From: Sphingobacterium sp. SYP-B4668
GTDB lineage: Bacteria > Bacteroidota > Bacteroidia > Sphingobacteriales > Sphingobacteriaceae
Direction of reading: 5' to 3'
Assembly: GCF_027627455.1 (NCBI RefSeq)
Contig: NZ_CP115483.1
Location: 2,542,001 to 2,606,000 of the forward strand
Length of the DNA stretch: 64,000 nucleotides
The stretch's first letter is position 1; every line of letters begins with the position of its first letter. The notes under the pieces were generated by a model, which had not been told where the DNA came from, ran no database searches, and worked only from the letters and a program-made list of their open reading frames with translations. Positions 1 to 7,758 of the stretch are shown piece by piece. The translations under genes and the position numbers were made by a program.

Positions 1-109
1 TCATCCTTATATAATTTTTGAAATGTGATGAAGCCATAGTTCCATACCTGTCAAAGGCTTCGATACAAAATTAAGGAGGAAATAATTATCAGAAAAATAA
101 GATATGTTA

Positions 110-117
110 TACCTTTG
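110..117 (+). promoter_or_regulatory. candidate -7 promoter element for the LysR gene
   Basis: TACCTTTG matches the Bacteroidota -7 consensus TAnnTTTG and ends 21 bases before the LysR start codon. No TTTG is seen at the expected -33 distance, so the call rests on the -7 box alone. Confidence 0.35.
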
Positions 118-137
118 TATTATATAAATGATAGCTC

Positions 138-1058
138 ATGGTCAATCTAGAATGGTACCGTACATTTAAGGCAATCTATAAGACAGGGACGCTTACAGGA
201 GCTGCGGAGACACTTTTCATTTCCCAACCTGGCGTTAGCCTGCATTTGAGTTCGCTGGAATCTTATGTAGGCTATAAATTGTTCGATCGCACCGGTCGTA
301 AAATGGTGCCCACCGAGCGTGGAAAAGTATTGTTCAATGCTATTGTCGACCCATTGGTGAAATTAGAAGAGGTAGAGAAGAACTTTCAACGATGTACAGA
401 AGCACATACACCAACTATCAGTGTGGGCATGTGCTTTGAAACTTTCCAGATTACCCTAGAGCAGTATGTCTCCACATTACCCTTCAACCTTATCATCTGT
501 TTTGGAGAGTATCCAGAGATGCTGGACCAACTGGACAAAGGTATCCTAGATTTGATTATTACCCCTCAAAAGGGTATTTCGCCTCGCATTGAGCACGAGG
601 CTTTTTCTTCCGAGCAGATTGTGTTAGTAGGAGGGCCCCAAGTCGATACCAGCTATTTCGAACATATAAAAAAGGAAGCCAATATCGAGGAGATCGCGGA
701 TTGGTTGAAAGCCCAAAAGTGGTACGGTACTACCGGAGATATGGAGCACTTGTTGCGCTTTTGGAAGCTCAATTTCGATAAGCAACCTGATTTTAGACCG
801 AACTATATCGTACCTAATCTTAATTCCATTGTCCGATGTTTAAGTGGTGGTACGGGCGTGGCTGTCATTCCAGACTTTCTGTGTCGGCAAGAATTGAATT
901 CTGGCCAGATTAAGCTGATTTGGGAAGGGCGTAAGAAGTTGACAAATACCCTTTATTTTGGCACTCGCAAGCAGCATAGTCATCAGCAAGAAATAGACCA
1001 TATCAAGGGGTTATTTAGGAAGGTAATGGCGAATGCTGACGCTTATATTGCACAGTAG
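138..1058 (+). CDS. LysR-family transcriptional regulator
   Basis: A 306-residue protein of typical LysR length. Residues 1-60 form the winged helix-turn-helix, with the family pattern GTLTGAAETLFISQPGVSLH followed by LFDRTGRKMVPTERG. Residues from about 90 to 295 fit the two-lobed LysR effector-binding domain. It would act as a cytoplasmic dimer on DNA, with a small-molecule co-inducer that cannot be named from sequence. The gene ends only 5 bases from the convergent lipoprotein gene, leaving no room for a terminator between them. The usual divergent target gene would lie to the left of the window. Family assignment is secure; the target is unknown. Confidence 0.93.
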   Translation: MVNLEWYRTFKAIYKTGTLTGAAETLFISQPGVSLHLSSLESYVGYKLFDRTGRKMVPTERGKVLFNAIVDPLVKLEEVEKNFQRCTEAHTPTISVGMCFETFQITLEQYVSTLPFNLIICFGEYPEMLDQLDKGILDLIITPQKGISPRIEHEAFSSEQIVLVGGPQVDTSYFEHIKKEANIEEIADWLKAQKWYGTTGDMEHLLRFWKLNFDKQPDFRPNYIVPNLNSIVRCLSGGTGVAVIPDFLCRQELNSGQIKLIWEGRKKLTNTLYFGTRKQHSHQQEIDHIKGLFRKVMANADAYIAQ

Positions 1059-1063
1059 TCGAC

Positions 1064-2059
1064 CTATGGTCGGGATGCTACGATGGCATCAAGCTCGACG
1101 GATAATCCCTTAAGATCTTGTTTCATGAGGTTGATATGCGATTCCAACTGGTCGTACATATCAGCCCTGTTCTCCAATTGTTCGGTTGAGTAGCGTCCAC
1201 CCTTGCCAAAGTACAGTTCTATTAGTTTCTGTTTTTTGCTATCATCATCATCGTTGTCTATCTGTCCGAATGTCATCCACTTGGTGATGATTTGATTGCG
1301 TACGGAAGATTTCTTGCCGTCTTTAGGGTCGTAGTATTTGAGGTAGTACCATACTGAAGGGGGGAAGCTTGCAGATGTTTCGGCACCGTCCCAGATTTCT
1401 TTTAATGTATTGCGCTCGTGGTAAAAGTCGGTAGTCCGTTTATTAAAAAGCATCATCATACCCAGCGTAGCTTCGGTGACCCCAGTAGCCAAGCCTACGT
1501 AATCGGCCGCTTTATCATCTGTAATCAGCACACCCGTAGAGACAGCACCCGATGCCCCCACCACAATAGCACCTACTGTAAGTTTGGTTTCGAAATCGTT
1601 CTCTTTACCCTTTAGGTAATTGGCTACCTGACTTGTACGCTCCTCTTCGCAATCCAATTCTGACGATACGGCAGAGACTTCAAGAGAGGACAGGTTGATA
1701 CGGTGATCGATTTGTTGCTTGATTTCCATCACGGCTAGTCTATTTTCTACGTTAGGACGTCGCAATACTTCCTGCTGTAACTTGATATACTGGGATATCC
1801 AATCCAATGCGCCAATGGCATTTGCCATATTCAGACTTTTAAAGCTCAATTTTGTGCGCAAAGAAGCGTCCAATGTTAGCTCATGGATAGGAGGAGGTAT
1901 TTTATCCGCAGTGTAGGAATATGCATTGTGTTGGTTGCAATTACTGGACAATAACTGACCTTGTATGGGCGTGTTTTTCAATCCAATACACGACATCATT
2001 AGACTTGATGTCAGCAATATCGCTAACGCGACACTATAGATGCCTTTTCTAACCGTCAT
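1064..2059 (-). CDS. lipoprotein of unknown function
   Basis: A 331-residue protein not matched to a known family. The N-terminus has a basic start, a hydrophobic stretch and a cysteine near residue 24 (LMMSC), so it is probably a lipoprotein. Residues about 160-205 hold two glycine/alanine-rich hydrophobic stretches separated by a short charged loop, which could be a membrane hairpin. The C-terminal third is charged and helical, with a possible coiled coil near residues 290-325. It is transcribed alone, convergent with the LysR gene. The upstream stretch carries a -7-like element. No function is proposed. Confidence 0.72.
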   Translation of the reverse strand: MTVRKGIYSVALAILLTSSLMMSCIGLKNTPIQGQLLSSNCNQHNAYSYTADKIPPPIHELTLDASLRTKLSFKSLNMANAIGALDWISQYIKLQQEVLRRPNVENRLAVMEIKQQIDHRINLSSLEVSAVSSELDCEEERTSQVANYLKGKENDFETKLTVGAIVVGASGAVSTGVLITDDKAADYVGLATGVTEATLGMMMLFNKRTTDFYHERNTLKEIWDGAETSASFPPSVWYYLKYYDPKDGKKSSVRNQIITKWMTFGQIDNDDDDSKKQKLIELYFGKGGRYSTEQLENRADMYDQLESHINLMKQDLKGLSVELDAIVASRP

Positions 2060-2114
2060 AATCTATCGGGCGCTTTAATAGTCCTGTGTTTACTTTTCAA
2101 AAATGAATAACACC

Positions 2115-2122
2115 CAAAATTA
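2115..2122 (-). promoter_or_regulatory. candidate -7 promoter element for the 1064-2059 lipoprotein gene
   Basis: On the minus strand the sequence reads TAATTTTG, a full match to TAnnTTTG, 56 bases upstream of the start codon. No clear -33 TTTG is seen at 19 bases. Confidence 0.35.
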
Positions 2123-2261
2123 GCAATAGTTCGCACTATTCGGACATAAAGCGTGACAATTTTATTTAGAAGCAATAGGATGTTACACCTCGCTCGTTAT
2201 TCCCGCTGTAGGGTTTTCGCGAGTATTACAAATTTGAAGCTATTATTTCAGTTTAAGAAGA

Positions 2262-2323
2262 TTATCCGGGATGCTCGCTCTCGTTATTTAACGATTTGAT
2301 AGGGAGAGAGGCATCCCGGATAA
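2262..2323 (-). terminator. long hairpin downstream of the GH32-like lipoprotein gene
   Basis: Perfect 13-base arms (TTATCCGGGATGC and GCATCCCGGATAA) enclose a 36-base loop whose flanks (CTCTC/GAGAG) can extend the pairing. The hairpin starts 11 bases after the end of the minus-strand GH32-like gene, so it probably terminates that transcript. Confidence 0.6.
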
Positions 2324-2333
2324 GGAATGGATA

Positions 2334-4403
2334 CTAATGCTTCAAGGCTGCAATCCGAACGTTTTTAATGCCGGCCTGATTTTTTCTTAAAAGGATCTTT
2401 TCCACTTTCAAATCTGGACAAAACGTAATCATTGTACGCTTGCCAGCAATTTCAGCATCAATTTGCGAACCACCGAACTTACTATCGTATTTGACGATGA
2501 TACGAACGGTATATGGTTTTTCTGTATCCAATAGGTTTTCAATGGCATAATGGCGGGCGCTATTTGGAGAGCCTCCCTCGCGTAAAGTCTTTTCTAAATT
2601 CGAGAAAGCCTGAAGGTCACCTTTACCATATTGGGCTCTCTTGGTCGTCTGGTCTATCTGAAATTCGCAGGCAGGAATATCTTCCTGCTGGCCTAGGAAC
2701 AGCGCACCTATTTTTCCAGAAATGTCCTCACCTGGTTCCACATCAAATGTCAGTAAAAAGGAAGGACTTTTGCTGTCAAATGTTTGGTCCTCTTGTATCT
2801 CTGCTGAAATTTCATTTTCTTTTTCCGTTTGTGGGACAATTTCCTCCATCCATTTTGTTCCAATTCTGCCGTCAGGGAGTTGTATCATCTCATGGATATT
2901 CAACGTACCTCCCCATCCCGCAATTGGGATCCATCCTGCCATGAGGAATCGACCATCATTTATTTCCGTTACGGCCGGTACTGCCATTCCGTTATAGAAA
3001 TCAAGACCCTGTTTTACGACATCTGTATATTTATCTTCTGCAGCACTAGCTGGCTTCGACCATAGCCCAGTAAAGCCACCGATGACGTAATCAAAGCCGC
3101 CCCACCGAAAGAAAAATGTACAATCTCCACCTGGAGGGAATCCCGGATTGATGTTTTTCCAACCTCCAGTTATCGATTTCGATTCCCATGTACCCTTGGC
3201 GCCATAGTTGGCTAGCATGCGTAGCCGCCCTTCTGGATCGGTATATACACTCGGATTCTCACAGGGGTGATACAGTATATGAGTCTTTTTGAATTGACTG
3301 ATTCCATCTTGGCTGATGGAGTAGGTCGATCCTGCCGGGAATCCTGGTATCGTATCATACAGGAATGAACCCGTTTCTCCGTTTTTGTTGTAATAGTCCC
3401 ATTGCAAAGGTAAAGTTGTTTTTTCAGCGGGATAGATACGGGTCGTATGTAAGCCATAGCTTATGCAGAGCTTATTGTCAAATATGAAGGGTGTTCCCGT
3501 CCCCAATGTCTCCCATTGTTTTTCGATTGGAGTTGCTGCATCATGCTCGACCCAGGTTTTGAAATCTACTGTCGATAGATGTTCGAAGTAATGTCCGCCT
3601 CGACCGAATTTGCTGGCGTGACCACGCCTATCGTAAAGGTAAAATACGTGATAGCGGCCTTCATGATAAAATGTAGCCACATCGCCTACCCAAGAGTTGT
3701 GACCTTCTGGGGTCCAATATTGGATTTCAGGTCTTGTGCGGGGTGTTTGCAGCGCAATCTTTTCAGGTTTGATGCCGGGGAAGAATATTTCCGCTTTTGA
3801 TACCAATGAAGGGTCTATTTCCCAAGTAGATTCTTTACTCCACGCGGGATAGCCCAATGCAAAGTCATTATCCATCAATTCTCCGTCTATGTATAGCGTC
3901 CATTCCACCCCCGTGAAATTTAGTACAACCTCATGATGGGTTTGTGGTTTTTCCAACATAGCCAGCGGAATGCCTATTGGCATATCTTTGGATTCTGCTG
4001 GTTCTACTGGAAGGTGAAGGTGGAGTGCGGCCTCGAGCACTGGCACCGATCCATCCGGCATTGGATAGGCAGGATAATTTTGTATTTTTCGGTCATTTTT
4101 CGAGTGTTCATATATCTTAAAATCCAGTACATTCGGGATTTTGAGTAAGCTTTTCGGCCCATCCGAAGTCGTTAGGTTCACTAGCATTTTAATCGTAAAG
4201 CTACTCGTATCGGCGGGGGCCGCTAATTTCGCCTGTTTGCTTTGTGTGGTTAAGATACTGCTGGGCGTAGCTCTTGGAAATTGCCAAGGACTGGATTTCA
4301 ATTGAAGGTGGACAAGTTCTTTTTTCTCCCCACAGCCTGTCGTCAATAGGGCGCTGGATAGTATCAATATCCACATTGATACCTTGTTTAAGTTGAATCT
4401 CAT
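2334..4403 (-). CDS. GH32-like glycoside hydrolase lipoprotein with altered catalytic motifs
   Basis: A 689-residue lipoprotein (LLTTGC, lipid cysteine at 24). Residues about 60-215 look like a beta-sandwich (LamG-like) module. Residues about 225-510 fit the five-bladed propeller of clan GH-J (GH32), and the rest a C-terminal beta-sandwich. The predicted nucleophile is D241 in WVGD, followed by YHEGRYHVFYLYD. The later motifs differ from standard GH32: the RDP position reads ENP (about 382-384), and the acid/base EC motif reads DC (about 427-428). The second GH32-like protein of this locus (6035-7516) keeps RDP and EC. This one may therefore have a changed mechanism or substrate, or may mainly bind. 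It follows the GntR/LacI-type regulator by 63 bases on the same strand and is probably surface-exposed. Confidence 0.8.
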   Translation of the reverse strand: MRFNLNKVSMWILILSSALLTTGCGEKKELVHLQLKSSPWQFPRATPSSILTTQSKQAKLAAPADTSSFTIKMLVNLTTSDGPKSLLKIPNVLDFKIYEHSKNDRKIQNYPAYPMPDGSVPVLEAALHLHLPVEPAESKDMPIGIPLAMLEKPQTHHEVVLNFTGVEWTLYIDGELMDNDFALGYPAWSKESTWEIDPSLVSKAEIFFPGIKPEKIALQTPRTRPEIQYWTPEGHNSWVGDVATFYHEGRYHVFYLYDRRGHASKFGRGGHYFEHLSTVDFKTWVEHDAATPIEKQWETLGTGTPFIFDNKLCISYGLHTTRIYPAEKTTLPLQWDYYNKNGETGSFLYDTIPGFPAGSTYSISQDGISQFKKTHILYHPCENPSVYTDPEGRLRMLANYGAKGTWESKSITGGWKNINPGFPPGGDCTFFFRWGGFDYVIGGFTGLWSKPASAAEDKYTDVVKQGLDFYNGMAVPAVTEINDGRFLMAGWIPIAGWGGTLNIHEMIQLPDGRIGTKWMEEIVPQTEKENEISAEIQEDQTFDSKSPSFLLTFDVEPGEDISGKIGALFLGQQEDIPACEFQIDQTTKRAQYGKGDLQAFSNLEKTLREGGSPNSARHYAIENLLDTEKPYTVRIIVKYDSKFGGSQIDAEIAGKRTMITFCPDLKVEKILLRKNQAGIKNVRIAALKH

Positions 4404-4466
4404 TTTTAATAGGTTTAAGAATTTTGATTATTTAGTTTATCTTTTTATGGCCGAGCTTCATACGGA

Positions 4467-5558
4467 CTAGAGGAACCGGCTCGAATCTCGTATGACGATA
4501 TCGCCGTTGAGATTTATGGTGATTGGGATACGATTGTTGTCTTTTAATCTTCGCATCAAGAGCTCAATGCTAATGTTGGCAATCTCTTCACATGGCTGCC
4601 GGAAGGAAGTCAAGGAGTGTTTAAGGTGTTTGGAGTATTTCATATCATCAAATCCACAGATGAGAATGTCCTTGGAGATTTCAATTCCCAGATCATCAAG
4701 TGATGACATCAGCACCGCGGCGGTAGAGTCGTTGGCACAAATGATTCCCGTCTTACCCGGTATTACTTCCATCTGCTTAACATAATGGACCTCCTCCGGA
4801 TTACCGCAGAATACATTTTTTTCCGTAAATGAGTAGCCGTGCTTTAGTACAGTATCCCGTACTCCTGAAATTCTTAGATCAACGGAACTTGCCGACCCTG
4901 GACGATAAAAAAAATGCAATCGTTCACATCCTCTATCAATCAAATGTTGGGCGGCAATACATCCTGCGTTAAAATTGTCGATAGATACTACATCAAACTC
5001 GCTTCTTTCGGGTGCAGTCACCACGTCCCGATCAATGAGCACCAAAGGTATATTCGCATCCTTTATCGCTTTGCAGATCTTGAGATTCAAGTCATACGCA
5101 TTCGGTACTCGTTCAAGAGGGGAGAAGAAAATGCCATCTACTTTCTTTTGTATATAGTTTTCACAGCATGTTTCGATGAGTGTCTTTCGGATGTCGGCAC
5201 TACTTGCCGTTGCTCCTTCCCATATGCAATTAAATAAACCTGATTCTGATTGTCTCAATAGCTGGTCATTGATGATCGCAAATATTTCAGACTCACCCGA
5301 TCCGGGGAGCAATAGGCCGAATGTATAAGGTCTATTCGAATATTGGTGCGTCACCACCGTTCCAAGCCCTTTTGTTTTCTTGACAAAGCCTTCTGCTTGC
5401 AATTGGTTGTAGACTTTTGCGACAGTCGGTCTAGATACGCCGTATCTCTTGGCGAGAACTTGTTCAGTAGGTAACATAGAGCCAGAACTAAAAGAGGCTT
5501 TGACGATTTGGTCTTTTAAAATGACATATATGTCTTTGAAGGTTGGTTTTAATCCCAT
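4467..5558 (-). CDS. GntR/LacI chimeric transcriptional regulator (AraR type)
   Basis: A 363-residue regulator. Residues 1-75 are a GntR winged helix-turn-helix (MLPTEQVLAKRYGVSRPTV, then a wing ending GLGTVVT). Residues about 78-360 are a LacI/periplasmic-binding-like sugar domain, with recognisable DGIFFSPLE, LIDRD and GFDDM segments. This architecture is that of AraR-type sugar-responsive regulators, normally repressors released by a sugar. The gene is divergent from the GH32/SusC/SusD operon. Two copies of an inverted repeat (TTACATT...AATGTAA) lie in the shared upstream region and are good operator candidates. The effector is probably the sugar freed by the locus. Confidence 0.9.
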   Translation of the reverse strand: MGLKPTFKDIYVILKDQIVKASFSSGSMLPTEQVLAKRYGVSRPTVAKVYNQLQAEGFVKKTKGLGTVVTHQYSNRPYTFGLLLPGSGESEIFAIINDQLLRQSESGLFNCIWEGATASSADIRKTLIETCCENYIQKKVDGIFFSPLERVPNAYDLNLKICKAIKDANIPLVLIDRDVVTAPERSEFDVVSIDNFNAGCIAAQHLIDRGCERLHFFYRPGSASSVDLRISGVRDTVLKHGYSFTEKNVFCGNPEEVHYVKQMEVIPGKTGIICANDSTAAVLMSSLDDLGIEISKDILICGFDDMKYSKHLKHSLTSFRQPCEEIANISIELLMRRLKDNNRIPITINLNGDIVIRDSSRFL

Positions 5559-5569
5559 AGATACATAAT

Positions 5570-5593
5570 TTACATTAGCTGCTTCAAATGTAA
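5570..5593. promoter_or_regulatory. candidate operator 1 of the GntR/LacI-type regulator
   Basis: A perfect inverted repeat, TTACATT and AATGTAA, separated by 10 bases, lies 11 bases upstream of the regulator start codon. The same half-sites recur at 5698-5714. The position suggests autoregulation. Confidence 0.45.
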
Positions 5594-5638
5594 TGTTAAT
5601 TGTTTAATTTTTTTCATTTATTGATTGTTTTTCCGCTT

Positions 5639-5660
5639 GTGTATCAGACTTTTGATACAC
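5639..5660. repeat. inverted repeat GTGTATCA/TGATACAC
   Basis: Perfect 8-base arms around a 6-base spacer, in the divergent regulatory region between the regulator and the GH32-SusC/D operon. It may be another protein-binding site. It does not share half-sites with the two TTACATT repeats. Confidence 0.35.
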
Positions 5661-5697
5661 ATTTCATACGTATTTATAAAAAATAATTGACTAAATG

Positions 5698-5714
5698 TTT
5701 ACATTTAATGTAAA
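5698..5714. promoter_or_regulatory. candidate operator 2 of the GntR/LacI-type regulator
   Basis: A perfect 17-base palindrome, TTTACATT-T-AATGTAAA, with the same half-sites as the repeat at 5570-5593. It sits about 190 bases upstream of the promoter of the divergent GH32-SusC/D operon. Confidence 0.5.
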
Positions 5715-5759
5715 GTAATGGTTTGAAGCATTTAATTCTTTTTATTGTGTAGACTTTTG

Positions 5760-5792
5760 TTTGTAATTACCTTTATTTAAGGTAATTACAAA
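5760..5792. repeat. perfect 14-base inverted repeat in the divergent control region
   Basis: Arms TTTGTAATTACCTT and AAGGTAATTACAAA enclose a 5-base loop. There is no gene end nearby and no T-run after it, so it is more likely an operator or an RNA structure than a terminator. It is about 110 bases upstream of the promoter at 5902-5932. Confidence 0.45.
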
Positions 5793-5901
5793 TATTGTTG
5801 ACAAATTGAATATTTCTCCGGTTTGACCCTGTATTTTGCATTTTCTGCTTATTTTTTTGTTTCGTATGTAAACAATATGATAACAAATAATAAATATTTT
5901 T

Positions 5902-5932
5902 TTTGTTTATGTTAGTTTGTGGTTTATATTTG
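5902..5932 (+). promoter_or_regulatory. Bacteroidota promoter of the GH32-SusC/D operon
   Basis: TTTG at 5902-5905, exactly 19 bases, then TATATTTG at 5925-5932: a full match to the Bacteroidota -33/-7 consensus. It gives a leader of roughly 95 bases before the GH32-like gene at 6035. Confidence 0.65.
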
Positions 5933-6034
5933 TTGCCAATCAATAACCCATTATAATCAATTAAATGTCATGCTTGTGTCCTTGCATATGTCTTCATAAA
6001 CAGACGCTCGTTATCAACATAAATCTATAGTCCA

Positions 6035-7516
6035 ATGAAAAAAATATTTTTAGCAGTTCTTCTGTTGCTTACTAAGTCTTCTTTTGCTCAAAAAGTAACG
6101 GATTATAATCCTTCAATCCAGCGAACAACTAGTTTGCAATATTTCAAACCGACCGAGGCACATTTATTTTCTGGTGATTGCATGCCCTATTATCATAATG
6201 GGACATTCTACTTATACTGGTTATTAGATGAAGGACACCATGCTGGTTTAGATGGTTTAGGCGGGCATCAGTGGGCATTGAGTACCTCCACCGATTTAGT
6301 GAATTGGCAGCACCATCCAGTGGCTTTGGGTATCGACAATGATGAGTGGGAAAAATCAATATGTACAGGGTCCGTAATAGCTGAAGGGGATAAGTTTTAT
6401 GCTTTTTATGCTACCCGTGTCAAAGAAAATGAAAAGGTCCACGAGCAGTTAAGCTACGCCATTAGTCATGATGGAGGCTATACCTATGAGAAGCAAACTC
6501 CCAATCCATTTTATTATGCTCCAGATGTCTGTATAAGTCGAGACTTTAGAGATCCCAAGGTTTTTAAGGGAGAAGATGGTTTGTTTCACCTACTTGTTTC
6601 GGGCAATCTCAAAGATCCTATTTTGAATGGGTTCGGTGGTTATCTGGTCCATTTGGTTTCTTCTGACCTAAAAGATTGGAAGGAGATCGAATCTCCTTTA
6701 AAAGGACAGCGAGGTACTCCAGAGTGTGCCGATTATTTCAAATGGAATGATTGGTATTACTTATTGTACAGCATTGCTGGCCACACCTATTATGTAATGT
6801 CTCAGAATCCATATGGACCATGGGTTTACCCAGAATCTCAAACTTTGGCTTCGCATTTTGAATGCGTCTACAAGACTGCTCCATTTAAGGACGGACGCCG
6901 AATAGGGGTGGCTTACTCACCGTATCGCAAAGACAACAAGGACAATGAAGATCGAATCTGGGGTGGCAATATACTCTTTCGCGAAATTTGTCAGGAACCC
7001 AATGGCACACTGTCTTCTAAGTTTTTACCAGAAGTGCAGCCTAGTGCTTCCCCAATTACAGATCCAGTGATAAAAACGCCTTTCAAATCTGCACAGGTTT
7101 CACCAGAAGATAAGATGCTGACCATCACTGCTGCAGGTGATTTCGGTATCGCCGAAATGGACGCATTGCCGGACAATTATCGGATTTCCATGCGTATAGA
7201 GCCCAACGGTAATTATGAGGAATTGGGCTTGTTTTTGCGGGCTACCGACAGGCATATGGATGGATACAGGTTAGAATTAAACCCCAATAACCAGACAGTC
7301 CTGATGCACAATTCGTCCATTCAAGCAGTAAAGGGGATGAAAGAGCCGTTTGATTTGGAGGTGATTGTCTATGAAGATTTTTTTGATGTATCTATTGACA
7401 ATAAACGATGCTTACTGAACCGATTGCCGGAGCATAGGGGGGATAAGCTATTTTTCTACGTGAAAAACGGAAATGCCATTTTTCGAGATGTAAAAGTGGA
7501 GGCATTAAAAAACTAA
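6035..7516 (+). CDS. GH32-like secreted glycoside hydrolase
   Basis: A 493-residue protein with a signal peptide ending near residue 19 (KSSFAQ). Residues about 35-345 fit the GH32 five-bladed propeller. The three acidic motifs are in order: nucleophile D48 in FSGDCMPYYHNGTFYLYW, D173 in FRDPKVF, and acid/base E230 in TPECADYFKW. Residues about 350-493 form the usual C-terminal beta-sandwich. GH32 enzymes release fructose from levan, inulin or sucrose-type glycans in a retaining reaction. The motif SGDC replaces the common NDPNG, so the exact substrate is uncertain. It is the first gene after a strong promoter and is followed by the SusC/SusD pair. Confidence 0.85.
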   Translation: MKKIFLAVLLLLTKSSFAQKVTDYNPSIQRTTSLQYFKPTEAHLFSGDCMPYYHNGTFYLYWLLDEGHHAGLDGLGGHQWALSTSTDLVNWQHHPVALGIDNDEWEKSICTGSVIAEGDKFYAFYATRVKENEKVHEQLSYAISHDGGYTYEKQTPNPFYYAPDVCISRDFRDPKVFKGEDGLFHLLVSGNLKDPILNGFGGYLVHLVSSDLKDWKEIESPLKGQRGTPECADYFKWNDWYYLLYSIAGHTYYVMSQNPYGPWVYPESQTLASHFECVYKTAPFKDGRRIGVAYSPYRKDNKDNEDRIWGGNILFREICQEPNGTLSSKFLPEVQPSASPITDPVIKTPFKSAQVSPEDKMLTITAAGDFGIAEMDALPDNYRISMRIEPNGNYEELGLFLRATDRHMDGYRLELNPNNQTVLMHNSSIQAVKGMKEPFDLEVIVYEDFFDVSIDNKRCLLNRLPEHRGDKLFFYVKNGNAIFRDVKVEALKN

Positions 7517-7758
7517 ACACTAGCTAGTTTTCGAGTGTAATGAATTAATCCTAACTGGTCTGATTACCGAGCAAGCATCTGCACGGTGTGGAAGACTACG
7601 TTTTAAAAATAGCAGCTATGTATTTACTATTGAATTTTGAGGATGACACCTATCCCATTCGATCTCCTTGACTCGTGGTCATTCGATTGGCCGCGTTCAT
7701 CACAAACGAGGCGTATGGGAATAAACCTCTTCGATACACACCTTAATAAACCTAATCC

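Noticed and set aside
71..80. AAGGAGGA, a perfect Shine-Dalgarno-like sequence
   Set aside because: No start codon follows at a suitable distance. The LysR gene starts 58 bases on, and Bacteroidota use such sites weakly.
7517..7758. Search for a promoter or operator between the GH32-like gene and SusC
   Set aside because: Only short CCCAT/ATGGG complementarity was found and no TAnnTTTG element. Nothing is annotated in this 242-base gap.
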